A DNA stretch of 64,000 nt from Massospora cicadina (GCA_022478985.1 JAKSZP010006727.1:62001-126000); one strand, 5' to 3'; counted from the stretch's first letter, positions 9,266-20,129 are shown. The notes: a model not told the origin generated them from the sequence alone. A program made the numbers and translations.

Positions 9266-12024
9266 AGCTGTTCCCCTCCATGTCCTGGGGGTTGCCAGCG
9301 CTTAAACCTGCTGCTGTGAGGCGGCTAGTTTTGAGTCCTTTAGCTTGACTATTAGCTGCAATCCGTGAGGAGCGTCGAGGGTTCTGAGGGGAAGGAGAGG
9401 GTGGGGGGCGGAGGACCCAGTAAGCCAGCCTAGGATGCTGCCCCCGCTCCGTTGCAGGGGAAGGACCTGAGGGTGCTCAATGGTGACCTCCGCGGTGTCC
9501 CCATTTGATGAGTCTGAGTCCATATTCACTTCCTCCAACACTGCAAAGGATCCGCGCGAAATGGACTGTGGGGTTGGGGTGAGACTCTTTGAGGTGGCAC
9601 TCTACTGCAGGCCGCGAGTTGCCAGTCCATGCTGGTGGGCATAGCTCCATTGGGAGCTGAGGGCTGATGCGATAAATCGCTGGTGGGGGTTGGTGGGGGT
9701 GCCGCGGAGCCCTGAGTGGGGGTGGCTGACGAGGGGCACCCTGTGGGAGATGCCTTGCGCTTGGTGAGAGAGGGAGTTGACTCTGGGAGATTGGAGGGGG
9801 TGCCCATTGGAAGGGGGGCATGAGCGCGAAGGTATCCCACACCAATAGTGGGGTTAGCTGTTTCAACTGCTAGGCGTAAGGCCTCAGGGGACAGGTCTTG
9901 AACAGGAACCCATTGTGTGGGTTGTGGAATTGCTGCTGCAGCCATGTGGGATCGTTTTTGGCCTGGTTTAGGCCCCTGGGTGGTGGCTAAGAGGGCTTGT
10001 TTTCGAGCTGTGCAGCCACTATACAAGTGTCCAAGGGCGTTACACCATGAACACTGGGGGCGCGCCTGATCAGGGTCGACAAAAAAGATCTCAGGGCATG
10101 CCCCAACTACCGCCACACGAGGAATAACCTCAATGTTACGGGATACAGTGGGGGAGGGGATGAATGACGCCCTAGCAGTGCGAGCTCTTTGAGTGGGAGC
10201 ATAGTAAGAGGGGACGCTAAAGTCCACTGAAAGAACAGACCCAAACTCCATTAAACCACGATGGAGTGCCAGTTTAAGAGACTCAGGATCAACAGTCGTT
10301 GGTAGGTTGGAAAAAGTAACCCATGAAATTTTCTCCAGGTGAGAGCGTGTGCGGGAGATGCAAAGAGATCCGCGTGGAATAATGACCTGGAGGGTGGCAG
10401 CATGGTCAGCAAGGGCAGCTTCAGTGAATCCCACATCGATGTAGTGGCCCTCCACTGATTCATGGATGGTGGTGTTAATAGGGAATGTCTCCGCAATCGC
10501 TGCAAAGTATGAGAAGTAATCCTCTGTATAGAATTCCACAGGGTTATGCCCATAATAAAGGCGAATTGCTTGGGAGAGGGTTGAGCGAGGTAGAGCTTTT
10601 TGCGCTCTAGTTTCGGCCCATTTCTTCTTAACATCAGCAATAAACGCCACTTCACGGGGATCTGCTTTGGGTAGCGTTGGTGCCAGAGGTTTTTGCCACG
10701 CCCCAGTGGCTCCTTTGGTGCGTTTGTGTTTGCTTTGGGCTGCAATTGCAGGTTGAGTGTGAGCTGGTGGTTTGGACAAGTTTGCGGAGTTCCCTTGTTT
10801 CTGGAATGTTACAGCAGTTGCTGGCATCATATTAAATTGAGGGGCGGTTTGTTGGGCCTCGCTAAATTGGGGAGGCCCATCCAGATTGGAATTAACTCCA
10901 GCCAGTTGGGAGGAGGGAGATGTTTCATCACCATCCCAATCTATTTGGGTAAATTCAGCCCGAGTATTTGCTGTGATTTCGTGGGCAAAACTCACTGGCT
11001 GATTGGTGAATTGGTCGTTTTCAGCATATTGAGATAAAGTGCTGACTTGAGAAGTGCCGATTATGGGGTTTAAATGGGACGGGTGAGATTGGAACTGGTG
11101 TGAAGTTCCAAAATCTGAACCATTTAAATCCCCATTGGGAAGAGTAGATTGTCCCAATTTGGTGCTTAGTGAACCAGAATGTGCGGCTAATCCAACCTTA
11201 CATCCGAGGGTTTGGGGGCCAGGTGATTGTTGGGCCTCGCTAAATTGGGGAGTCCCATCCAGATTGGAATTAACTCCAGCCAATTGGGAGGAGGGAGATG
11301 TTTCATCACCATCCCAATCTATTTGGGTAAATTCAGCCCGAGTGTTTGCTGTGATTTCGTGGGCAAAACTCATTGGCTGATTAGTGAATTGGTCGTTTTC
11401 AGCATATTGCGATAAAGTGCCGACTTGAGAAGTGCCAATTACGGGGTTTAAATGGGACGGGTGAGATTGGAACTGGTGTGAAGTTCCAAAATCCGAACCA
11501 TTTGAATCCTCATTGGGAAGAGTAGATTGTCCCAATTTGGTGCTTAGTGAACCAGAATGTGCGGCTAATCCAACCTTACATCTGAGGATTTGGGGGCCAG
11601 GTAGCTGGGTATCGCCCCTCATGGAGGGAGCCAGAAACACGGCATCAGCAATAATAGATGGGGCTGAATTAGCTGACACAATGGGGGAGGTGAATGTCTG
11701 GATGGGCTGAGTTGCATTCAACTGAGCAGACGCCATTAAAACAGCGTGGGTGATGGCCTCCTTGGTTGGAGGGGGCCCAGCGGGTTGGTGGGAGGCAGCA
11801 CACACAGAGCTGTTAGGCGTGCAGGTTGCAGAAGTGCGATCAGGTGAACTGGCGCTAGTTGGAGTAGCTCCAGGTTGGGGGGTGGTGCCTGCTTTCATGG
11901 CTGCTGCTTGAGAGCGGGTGATTCTGGTTGACCCTGAGGTGGGTAACCGAGGGTTGCTTCGTTTGGGGGTGGTGCTGGCTCGTTTGGCATAGCCTGCGGG
12001 TTCTTTTGTGGGGTTTCCCGCCAT
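9200..12024 (-). CDS. LINE1 ORF1: zinc-knuckle nucleic-acid-binding protein (one late frameshift)
   Basis: Opens at an ATG at 12024 (MAGNPTKEPAGYAKRASTTP) and runs 832 codons to 9526. Comparison with LINE2 shows that a one-base loss near 9600 shifts the frame; the original protein would continue to about 9200. The first two thirds are Ser, Thr, Pro, Gln rich and hold two copies of a 126-residue repeat (10851-11606). A folded region (about 10640-10090) precedes a single CCHC knuckle, CSWCNALGHLYSGC (about 10055-10015). ORF1 proteins of LINEs bind the element RNA and help its return to the nucleus. The C-terminal Pro-rich tail is low complexity. Confidence 0.85.
10851..11606 (-). repeat. Tandem duplication of 378 bp inside LINE1 ORF1
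   Basis: Two head-to-tail copies, 10851-11228 and 11229-11606, period exactly 378 bp (126 codons), so the reading frame is kept. Copies differ at scattered positions. Each encodes a segment with KVGLAAHSGSLSTKLGQSTL and FTQIDWDGDETSPSSQLAGV. Confidence 0.92.
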
Positions 12025-12117
12025 ATTTGCTAATAGTTTTCGTAAATCTCTTTAGTGGAGCTAAATTTCAGGCTGAATTGATTTTCGAAAAGTGATGCTT
12101 AGCAGAAAGAGATTCCC

Positions 12118-12511
12118 ACTATCGCAGATGCTTTAAAATGAGAAAATGGCAACTTTAAATACAGTTCATTTTCTCAAAGGAAAATTACAATAAAGATCTC
12201 AGCGTTGTTTCTTGCTTAAAATTTAATTTAGTGTTTTTTTAGGGAAAGTTCATTCAGTGTAACCAGAACGATGAGCTCCACTAGTGAGCTGGGCCAGGCG
12301 TTGGCTTTGTTTGCGATATTATCATGAGGCTAGGCTTTGCTGCTTGCCCGCAGCATCGCTGGAACCTTAGTCCGTGAATACGTTGCAAACTCTGGTAATA
12401 GCGCGCAGGTTTGGGGGTGGTTCTCTGCGAGATTATCAGTCATGTGATTGTTAACATGGCTTTTTCTTTCCAAATCCTTCAAAGCGTATTGGCACAAACC
12501 CATGCGTTACA
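12118..12511 (+). repeat. Gypsy-1 3' LTR, second part
   Basis: Continues the LTR after LINE1, starting with the duplicated target site. It aligns with 766-1158 of the 5' LTR and ends GTTACA at 12511. The combined LTR is 678 bp without the duplicated target. Confidence 0.85.
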
Positions 12512-13440
12512 CCTACTTCATTAATGTAAGAGACATTAAAAGGATCTGTCAGGGCAATGACCAAGTGTTGATACCAAGGACTGGTCCTATCTTGGTATCT
12601 GCAAGTCATGCAAGCTTCTAGGACCTCCTTGATGGTTTCCATTAATTGGACCTATAAATCATGTCTTCAGCCACTTGTGAATTTTCTTTACTTCCACATG
12701 TCCCACAGTCACATACCCCTTTAAGGTAACATCAGTTTGGGAAGAAGGGCAGATGTAGGGGAGCCATTCCTTATTGACCCTTTTATATAGCAGCCCGTCC
12801 TTAATCAGAGTGTCTCCAGTCATCTTTCAGAGCTCAGCTTGAATATCAGGAAGTTTCTAACTCCCAGCGTTCTGATCAGCCAATTATAATGTTCAGTCAG
12901 TCTTCCCCAGTGGCTAAAACATTCAGTTATAGCATTATAGAGAAACTATCAGAATTCTGGTGAATCGTTCCTACATGATTAAAAATGGTAAAATCAAAGC
13001 TCTAAAGCCTAAGGGCCCATCTGGCTAAACGGCCATCTGGGTCCTTCATCTGCTGCAGCTACCAGAGCGAGGCTTGATTAGTGATGATGGTGAATTAGGT
13101 GCTGTAGAGATAGGGCTGAAAATTTTTGATTGCTGACAAGGTATCCAGACATTCTCATTTGGTAATACTATAGATTCGTTTGGCCTGGATTAAGGTCTTG
13201 CTGAAATAAGCTACTGGATTATCAACCTGATTTTCGTCTTTCTGGTCTAAGATGGCCCCAAAGGCGACATTACTCACATCCATGAATAACAAGAAAAGTT
13301 GATCAACTGTGGATGGACTAAAATGGATTAGTACAAAGAGTGGTCCTAAATACATTAAAAGCCTGTTCTTGTTCCAGCCATCACTCAAAAGGAACATTCT
13401 TTTGCAGGAGGGAAAATAGGGGCTTGGATAGGTTGACAAA
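12512..13440 (-). pseudogene. Element X RNase H and integrase zinc-binding region
   Basis: Going leftward on the minus strand, RNase H comes first: FMDVSNVAFGAILDQKDEN (about 13290-13235; the TDAS motif has become MDVS) and PVAYFSKTLIQAKRIYSI (about 13215-13165). The integrase N-terminus follows, with a VGHVEVKKIHKWLK segment (about 12705-12665) and a CMTCRYQ motif (about 12607-12590), the Cys pair of the HHCC zinc fold. Element D has a matching LGHGGAKKTFEWIKDRF. The reading is interrupted at 12512 by gypsy-1 and resumes at 479. There are several stops. Confidence 0.7.
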
Positions 13441-14450
13441 CTGATGAATAAACTGACGATAATAGCCCACTATGCCAAGGAGTACCTGGATATCCCTCAG
13501 GCTCTGGGAGAGCGACATCTTTTCAATGGCGTCAACTTTGTCCAGTATGAGGTGGATGCCATCTTTCCACACCTTATGTCTGAGGAACTCCATTTTAGAC
13601 TGGAAAAAGGAGCACTTTTGAAGGTTTTAGCTTTATTAAAGCCTTTTTAAGACAGTTGTAGACTCTCCAAAGGTGCTCCACATGACCATTGATTGTTTGT
13701 AAGATGTTAGTGATGTTATCAAGGTATATGATGACACGTGAGAACTTCAAGTCCCTGAGGATCCCATCCATGGCGCTTTGAAAGGTGACTGGCACAACAC
13801 AAAGGCCCTGGGGCATCCTCACGGGTTCAAAAAACCCTTTGTTTTCTATGAGCACACACTTGGCTCAATCTTCTGGGGTGAGCTCCACTTGCCAATATCC
13901 GCTTGTAAGGTCCATCTTAGAAAAGTAACATGCCTGTTGAGCAGGTGGAGAAAGTCATCGATTTGAGGCAAAGGATAACTGTCTTTCTTGATGATTGAGT
14001 TGAACCAATGGTATTCTGTCATCACCTGATGACTGTTATCCTTATTTCAAACTAATAGGAGGGTGGAGGCCCAAGGGCTGCTGAAGGCACCAATAGTTCA
14101 ACTTCAAGTAGTTGTTTGAGTTCTACTGCCACCTGGTACTATTCAACCTTACTTTTTTGGTCAGGGCGGCACCAAAAGGGGAGCGTCCCCAGTCTACACA
14201 TGATGTAGAACCCCACTCCTCTTGACAAAAATTGTAGGTTGAGGCCAAAAAAAGGTCATAGTACAACTCTAGTAATTCCTTAACCTAGTGCTGTTGTTAC
14301 TTAGTGAGCTCTTTTCTAATAAAGGTGTTGACTAGAGCCACTGATGGGGCATCTCCAAACCAAAATTCCTCAGACTTTCAAAACTAAAGACATCATTACA
14401 TCCTCTAATGATAGGAAGTGAACATACACATCGGGACTATTTTAGCCCAC
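13441..14450 (-). pseudogene. Element X reverse transcriptase
   Basis: Ty3-type RT. The clearest part (13855-13595) has FFEPVRMPQGLCVVPVTFQ, SAMDGILRDLKF and the catalytic box VIIYLDNITNI, where the second Asp of YLDD is now Asn. Downstream, 13593-13381 gives the connection segment with LLGIVGYYRQFIHQFVNLSK. Upstream sequence to about 14450 holds the degraded fingers region. It is closest, among elements in this window, to D. The stop codons and the D-to-N change make it inactive. Confidence 0.75.
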
Positions 14451-14969
14451 TACCCTAGGTTTGTCAGTAATGTTAGCCAATAACACTAATATGGATTTAG
14501 AGTAGGCAGGATCTAGAATACCTGGAAAGGTTAGAACCTCCTTGGAAGATGCTTTTCTATACCTCAGATCTTCCGATGGTATCTGGAGGGGATTTTGACA
14601 TAGACCCAGGTATTGACAGTAACTTGGGACCTCGGAGGTATAGTAGTCATTTAGGTAAACAGAACGTCATGCCTTCATGGCCATCAATGGCAGGTGGGGG
14701 CAACTGGGCCTGAGAGCCCCTTATGTAATAATCAAGCTATTTGATCTAACCCTCACTTTCTAATAGGTAATACTGGGCTTTAAACTCCGCTTTGGAATTG
14801 CATGAGGTTTTAAAGATTAGGGAAACCCAATGTCCCAGTAGAGATAGAAAACATCCATAATAATGTACTATTGAAGAGTAGTCTCAGAGGAAATGAGTTC
14901 TGAGAAGTTCATAGCTCAAGTTATCCAGTGTGATGGCAGGGTTATTTATAGAAAGCTTCCCAGATCGGA
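14451..14969 (-). other. Element X protease-RT linker region
   Basis: Lies between the X protease and RT, where element D also has a spacer coding for a poorly conserved linker. I see no further domain. Frames are broken throughout. Confidence 0.4.
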
Positions 14970-15290
14970 TAAGCAGGGAAGAATAGGCCCCTATGAATCA
15001 TGTACACTGTGATCCAGCCATGCCGTACTCTATGTAATGTGGCAAGTCCATGGTGAGCTTAATATGTTTCATAAACTTGTACGAAATAAAATTCACAGGG
15101 GAACCACTGTTAATGATGGTGAGAACTGGCTTTTTATGGACTTGAACATTGACATGGTAGCCAGACTTCTGAACTGTGGAGGTATCATGAGAAACCTGTG
15201 AGAGACATTGGAAAAAGAGTAATAGTATCAGTTTCTGTATTATCTGTGGGTACCAGAACTTCTTCAGGTACAATAGCTCAAGTTTTGTTA
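14970..15290 (-). pseudogene. Element X aspartic protease
   Basis: The minus strand encodes NVQVHKKPVLTIINSGSPVN followed by FISYKFMKHIKL (about 15160-15050). This matches the element D protease (ILDTGSPVNVISTKLIKKIKL), with the catalytic Asp changed to Asn (INSGS for LDTGS). The following EYGMAGSQ segment aligns with EFGTAGPN in D. The flap and C-terminal part are decayed. The order gag, protease, RT on the minus strand is as expected. Confidence 0.72.
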
Positions 15291-15399
15291 GAGATCACAG
15301 ATGATTCTTGAGGCGTGGTAGGAATTTCATTATGAAACGAGTCCTTCATGCTGACGTCCCTTTTCCTGCCTCCTCTATAAGTTGTTTCCAGCGTATCTT
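15291..15399 (-). other. Element X gag-protease junction
   Basis: Short stretch between recognisable X gag and protease sequence, on the minus strand. No motif seen. Confidence 0.3.
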
Positions 15400-15664
15400 T
15401 TTAATGTGACAGAAGCATTGCATTAAGTGCATCAGGGTTGAGGATTCTTCTAGTTTCAACCATATGGACCTGAGAATGGTTTTATAGACAGATCGGTGGC
15501 CTTAGGATGCAGAGTTGATGCAGGGATCTGTTAAAGGCTATTCTGAATTCTCAAATGGAAATTAAAACCATTCTTCTGGCCGGTCATGTACATTTGCACC
15601 TCAGGTTAGGACTCCAATGCAGAGATGATGGCGGTAATGGCATCATCCAGGGTATGCAAATTTG
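15400..15664 (-). pseudogene. Element X gag, C-terminal capsid fragment
   Basis: The minus strand reads TTNLHTLDDAITAIISALES (about 15664-15605) and continues with a QPEVQMYMTGQK segment. It aligns with the D Gag segment TTSNMLTLDDAIAALLTELS followed by QPSLAWHI. The upstream half of the same Gag lies across element Y and ends HFYAxAQSLV at 21951, matching D EQFYLAAQRL. The capsid is thus split by the Y insertion exactly between the two halves. A premature stop follows. Confidence 0.72.
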
Positions 15665-16892
15665 TGGTCATTAGTGTTATGAAGCAAAAAGTTTTTTTTA
15701 GACTGGCCTGCCAGTTTACGTGCTGAAGCACCCAAACGCCAAGCCCAAATGCCAGTGGCACTGCTGCTGGTATGACTTTTATGAAACCAGAAAGGAAATT
15801 TCGCCACTAAGCGCCCATGAGCTATTGTCATGTATAAGAACCTAGCAATGAAGCAGGTAAACATGGCCATGGGCCTCATGGGTTGTTGAAATATACTTGG
15901 GAGAGTTTTATATTTGAATATAATAAAAACTGGAATTGGATATAAGGATTTTTTATTGGAAAGTTAAATAAAGAATTGACCAACAATTTCCTCAAAGCAA
16001 CGTAACTAATTAAATAGTGTTTGATTTAATAGCTTGTCAAAGCAGAGATTGGGGCCCTCGAATTTTGACCTAACACAGCGAATTTTTGAGGGATAAGGAG
16101 ATAATGGCTTTAATTTGAACTGACTAAAGAAATTGGCGGCGGGCTGAGTCAGTATAAGTTTGTCTACAAACGCCTGACCCGAGGCTTTACTGCATTTACA
16201 GCAGTTATAATGATGGGATTTGGCCCAATGGGCAATGGGGATCCCCAGGGCCACCCCACATAGGGGCGGTCCTATTGGGTCAGAAATTGGTTTAGGATGA
16301 CCAACCCGCCCATGCCTGGTTGCTGAGCCGTTTATTCAGTTAAGGGGGTTTCCTTGAGTGATGATCCCAATTTTTGTAATGAGGGTTTTTAATTATTGGC
16401 AACAATCCCTGATGGTGATACATGCCCATTGGGGATAAAGCCCAGTAAGTTTGAGAGGAGTTTAGGGGTGGCAACCATACTGCTCAATAACTTGATGCCA
16501 TTGGCAATTTTTTCTGAAAATTCATCATTTGTCCCCTTCCAGCTATTAGTTGTGCACCCATCAGGATTTCATCTCATATATTTTGGACATCTCAACTTTA
16601 ATTTTGAATATTTGGCACCATCAGCTTTATAAAGTCCATACAGCTCATGAGGATTATGGTTTCCAAAGATATCTGCACATATTTTCTCTATCTGGAAAAT
16701 TAACTTGGTAAAGGCAAGCATGGGAACCAGGGGAGGAATCTTTAGAGGGAGCACTGTTACCCAGAGCTTGTCTACCACATGGGCGAGATCACCCTGTGTG
16801 ATGAGAGGTACAGCTGCCTTCTTTGGACCCTTTTTGTTAGGAAATGGGAAAATCGCCTGGTCCACGCAGAGGGGACGTTCCCTGGACTTACA
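15665..16892 (-). repeat. Element Y 3' LTR
   Basis: 1228 bp, matching 20724-21950 along its length and more distantly 37859-39231. It begins TGTAAGTCCAGGG directly after a polypurine tract. It carries the conserved LTR ORF described separately. Confidence 0.82.
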
Positions 16893-16928
16893 TTGTCCTT
16901 TCCTTTTTCCAGAGGAGGGCACCATCAC
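16010..16928 (-). pseudogene. Conserved ORF inside the Y-family LTR (copy 1)
   Basis: Not a recognised family. The minus strand opens upstream of the LTR, reads through the polypurine tract and then DQAIFPFPNKKGPKKAA, PLITQGDLAHVVDKLWVT and PLKIPPLVP. After decay it resumes as GWPWGSPLPIGP-type sequence, with KSHHYNCCKCSKASGQAF and TQPAANF in the best frame, and ends near 16010. Copy 2 (in 20724-21950) and the distant copy 3 (38.5-39.2 kb) share the pattern. Between copies 1 and 3 many differences are third-position and silent (for example the codons for ITQGD and HVVD), which suggests past coding constraint. It could be a pol tail that reads into the LTR or a separate LTR gene. Stops and a frameshift are present. 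Confidence 0.5.
16893..16912 (-). other. Element Y polypurine tract
   Basis: On the minus strand GGAAAAAGGAAAGGACAA lies immediately before the TGTAAG start of the 3' LTR. This supports the assignment of 15665-16892 as a 3' LTR. Confidence 0.72.
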
Positions 16929-17584
16929 TGGGAAACTGCGTGAGGGCTACATTTTTGTGAGTCTTGGGCAACTTGATTGCGAGTAAAGTTGCAACTTTTT
17001 GGGGTGGGACGAGGAGCATTGGGATGAGACACGTGAAGCGCCTTGGCCAGTTCCATGCAGTTTTCACAATCTAATGCCTTGACACAGATGTAATCATATT
17101 CTGGATAACCCTTCCAAGCGTCGAGATATTGAACTGACCTCCAAGGTTTGTGGTATGCTAAAATGCTCTCCACTTCAGCCTCATCTGCATCCTCAATCAC
17201 TATTAACTCAAGATCTGAGGGGAAAGTCCCCTTGAACGGGGACAGCTGAGATAAATTGAAGACTGTATGTTGTTTCCAGTGAGTTGGAATCTTACTCGGA
17301 GAGCACCATTACCCAAATACTTCTACATCAAGTGGGTACCCAAACGCTTGCTTGCAAACTTCCAAGAGGGTACCTGCATCCTCAAATGGCGCATATCGAG
17401 CATGACATATGAACCCTACCACAGTGTCATGGGCAGGAAGCCGCTTCCAATCTGCAAAAAGCTTGTAGTCTCTGAAAGCCTTATTGAGATTCTCCCACAC
17501 CAAGGATTGGGTAGAATGAATGTGCTCTACATGATCCACGGCAGCTGGGACCTCTGGCCACAGATAAGGACTGACCAAAAATGA
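16925..17584 (-). pseudogene. Element Y integrase C-terminus and chromodomain
   Basis: Two frames joined by a stop near 17309. The first has the helix before the barrel (PEVPAAVDHVEHIHSTQ, then LNKAFRDYKLFADWKRLPAH) and continues to LEVCKQAFGYPLDV. The second has the HTVFNLSQLSPFKG strand (near 17260), equivalent to the usual HPVFHVSLLEPF. It continues with a chromodomain: EAEVESILAY, then SVQYLDAWKGYPEYDY (about 17130-17080) and a helical ending with MELAKAL. The conserved Trp-Lys-Gly-Tyr core is kept. Pol ends just before the polypurine tract. Confidence 0.8.
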
Positions 17585-17639
17585 GGGGTTATAACAAAAG
17601 TCACTTTGTATGAGGAAAACACCATAGAAGCATGCGTTC

Positions 17640-18330
17640 CATTATTATAAGCAAATTGAGTGAGAGGAAAGTCATTGGCCCAGAATCCTGGGTGGCTGAA
17701 GCATAGCAGTGCAAGTACTGTTCCAAGATCTGATTAATCCGCTTTGTTTGTCCATTAGACTGGCGATGATATGCAGTGGATTGACAGGGTGTAATTTATA
17801 AAAAAGATAAAAACTCATTCCAGAACCGCGCTTTAAACTGGTGCCCATGATCGTTGATGATCTCCTGGGAGACCAAACATAGAAAACACATGATGCACAA
17901 AGAGACGGGAAATTTCTTCTGAGGAAATGGCGGAAGAGCATGGGATAAATAGGGCAAAATTTTGCGAAATGATCAACAACCACCATCACGGCAGTAAAGC
18001 CGTTAGAACAGGGAAGTTTGACAATAAAAGCCACAGTCATCGATGTCCATGGACCCTCTTCTTGTTTAAAGGATGGAGGATACCATTCCTTCCTGATTGA
18101 TCTGACTTAGCCTGCATGCAGGTAACACAATCAGCAATCCAGGCCGATATTTCTTATGACAAACCCGCCCGTTTGTAGGTATGCTTAATCAAGTTGATAC
18201 GTTTCTTATTACCTGGGTGGCTGACTGTGGGAGTCATGATGAGCCTGAAACAATTTGGCTCTAAAAAGAGGAGGAACCCACACCTGCGACTGGAAATGAA
18301 TAAGACCCTCCACTAAGATATAAAGAGAAT
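17640..18330 (-). pseudogene. Element Y integrase zinc domain and catalytic core
   Basis: The zinc domain reads VSHPGNKKRINLIKHTYKRA (about 18225-18165) and CVTCMQAKS (about 18130-18105), an intact-looking HHCC pattern. The core follows: KLPCSNGFTAVMVVVDHFAK (about 18015-17960; first Asp), then INDHGHQF (near 17860-17835; second Asp), then HRQSNGQTKRINQI (about 17770-17730), where the catalytic Glu of the usual GQTERxNQ is Lys. That single change, G to A on the coding strand, would abolish integration. Frameshifts separate the blocks. Confidence 0.78.
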
Positions 18331-18599
18331 GCTTCTGAGCTTAGAGGGACATTTGTTATATTAATATAACTCCTTTGGGGCAGGTCAGTTGGGCTGCTAA
18401 AACCTGTGAAATAAGAGGCTCATCAGGAGCTAAGTCTACTGATGAGACCACAGGAGGTACAGTGGATAAGCTTTGAGTGGAAGGGAACAAGGTAACTAAA
18501 TCTGCTTCATCTGTTTTTCGTGGGGCAATGAGCAGAATTTATGACTGATTAAATCAGGGAGCACGTAAAAGAACCTTTTACAAACTCAGATTTAAAGTT

Positions 18600-18970
18600 A
18601 ATACTACACAAATCCTGGTAGGTGCGAGCTTGTCTATGTGCTAACTTCTGTGGTTTTTAAAATTACAAAAAGGGCTTGGTGATCAATATGTACTGTTAAT
18701 TCATTCTGGAATCCTTGTAACAGATACCACCAATGAGTCAAGGCCCATGCTACGGCTGCCAACTCCTTATTGCAGAAGGCCCAAGATTGTTCAATAGAAG
18801 AGAACTTACAGGAAAAATAAGTGACAGATGTTCTACCCCATAATGCTCCTGAATCAGGTGGCACAGACTGCAACAGATGAGGCATCACATGCAATAACAT
18901 AGGGTTTAGAGGGATCTGCGTGTTTTAGGATAAGGGGTTATAAGAAAACCCCTTTAGTTGACTCAAATGC
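18600..18970 (-). pseudogene. Element Y RNase H
   Basis: The stretch 18900-18634 has CDASSVAVCA-like sequence, then SVTYFSCKFSSIEQSWAFCN, then KELAAVAWALTHWWYLLQGF, then LTVHIDHQALFVIL. The E.LA...AL...W and DH..L blocks are those of gypsy RNase H. A stop splits the first Asp block. It sits between RT and integrase as expected. The stretch 18330-18600 between RNase H and the zinc domain is decayed connecting sequence without a recognisable motif. Confidence 0.72.
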
Positions 18971-19099
18971 CTGCTGGCACTCAGGCGTCCAACAAAAGGG
19001 GACATTCTTGCCCATGAGTGGATGAAGCGGGGCAGCTAATTGAGATAAGGCAGGGGAGAATTTTTTTAAGAAAATTATAGTGCCCAAAAAAGCTTCTCA

Positions 19100-19830
19100 A
19101 TTGTTTTTGGGTCGTTAGAGTGGGCCATTCGCAGATGGCGTCCAACTTGATGGAGGGAATAGCGTACCCATCTTATAAGACAAGACTACCCAAAAAGGTA
19201 ACTTCCTCCCTATAAAACTCGCATTTTAGAGGCTTGACGAACAAGCATGCCTTGTGCAAGGCAGCTACTACCGCTTACAAATATTTTGCATGTTGTTTAG
19301 GAGTTGGGGAATGTACTAAAATATCATCAATGCATGTGACCGCACAAGTGAATTGGAGGTCACCCAGCACACTATTTATCATTCTTTGGAACGTGGCTGG
19401 TGCATTTTTTAACCTAAAGAGCATTACTCGAAATTGGAAAATACCCCTTCTTGTTTGGATAGCAGTAAGCCATTCCTGAGCTTCCATCACCCGAATTTGA
19501 TTATAGACATTAACAAGATCAATCTTGGAGAACATCCATGACTTAGCAATCGCTTGACCAATTGTCCGCTCCAACGGCAAAGATTAGGGATCATGGACTG
19601 TGATTTTATTTAAGTGACCATAAATCACACAGTGACAAAGGGAACCAACGGCCTTCTTGGCAAAAACGATGGGAGAAGCAACTGGTGATGTCTCTTTGAA
19701 AAACCACCCTTTCTTAAGCATGTCATCCAACCATGCTATAAACAGCCTCCTCCTCCGCTGTATGTGGGTATAAAGGACAGTTAATATTCACCACCTGCAT
19801 CATTGTTCTATATCCTAAATCGAATTATTA
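19100..19830 (-). pseudogene. Element Y reverse transcriptase
   Basis: The clearest part (19580-19275) reads WMFSKIDLVNVYNQIRV, then AIQTRRGIFQFRVMLFRLKN, then APATFQRMINSVLGDLQF and the catalytic TCIDDILVHSPT. Both Asp of the catalytic pair remain; the usual Tyr before the pair is Cys. The fingers region lies to about 19830 and the thumb and connection region to about 19100, both with stops. The order protease, RT, RNase H, integrase, chromodomain places Y in the chromovirus branch with gypsy-1 and E. Confidence 0.8.
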
Positions 19831-20129
19831 TGAGGGGGAGACAGTCCGCCTTCTCAGAATTGAAGATACTTCGATATCCCATCAATGCCTCAGGGAAATC
19901 TGATTGGAGACCCACAGGGAAAACAAGGGAAGGGATGGAACTGTGTCCTTGGGTTTTAGTAAGAATATCCGCTAAAGGAAACTCCACCTCCGTCTAGTCA
20001 TTACCAAATGACAACATATTAGATTCTAAGTGAATTCTAACATGCTGTCGTGCCACCAACCCACTCCTAAGATTATTGGAAACACCAAGTTCAGCATTTC
20101 TGAGAATCAAATTTCAAAAGCTAAACTGG

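Larger units (their letters stand above)
5667..12117 (-). mobile_element. LINE1: full-length, two-ORF non-LTR retrotransposon inserted in the gypsy-1 LTR
   Basis: The minus-strand element is about 6.45 kb, with a poly-A tail (seen as T run 5664-5674), ORF1 with a zinc knuckle, and ORF2 with an apurinic-type endonuclease, RT and C-terminal zinc motif. It is flanked by a 17-bp target duplication, ACTATCGCAGATGCTTT (5650-5666 and 12118-12134). The uninterrupted site in the gypsy-1 5' LTR reads CTTTAAAATG, so insertion was at a TTT/AAAA step, as L1-type endonucleases prefer. A short 5' leader of about 93 bp precedes the ORF1 ATG. Base composition is clearly GC-richer than the LTR elements around it. 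A near-identical second copy begins at 59659. Confidence 0.93.
480..12511 (+). mobile_element. Gypsy-1: chromodomain Ty3/gypsy element, interrupted by LINE1
   Basis: Two LTRs of about 679 bp flank a plus-strand gag-protease-RT-RNase H-integrase-chromodomain region. The 3' LTR is split by LINE1, so the element proper is 480-5649 plus 12118-12511. Flanking five-base sequences are CTTAC (475-479) and CCTAC (12512-12516), a target duplication with one change. The domain order and the C-terminal chromodomain place it in the chromovirus branch. LTR copies differ at many positions and coding frames have many stops (for example CAG to TAG and CGA to TGA), so the insertion is old and inactive. It lies inside the integrase of element X. 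Confidence 0.85.

Noticed and set aside
10851..11606. CRISPR-like or satellite array
   Set aside because: Only two 378-bp units, coding on the minus strand; no short repeats or spacers.
10693..11710. Plus-strand ORFs over LINE1 ORF1 that look like repeated genes (10693-11037, 11135-11415, 11513-11710)
   Set aside because: They are shadows of the 378-bp in-frame duplication in ORF1 on the other strand.
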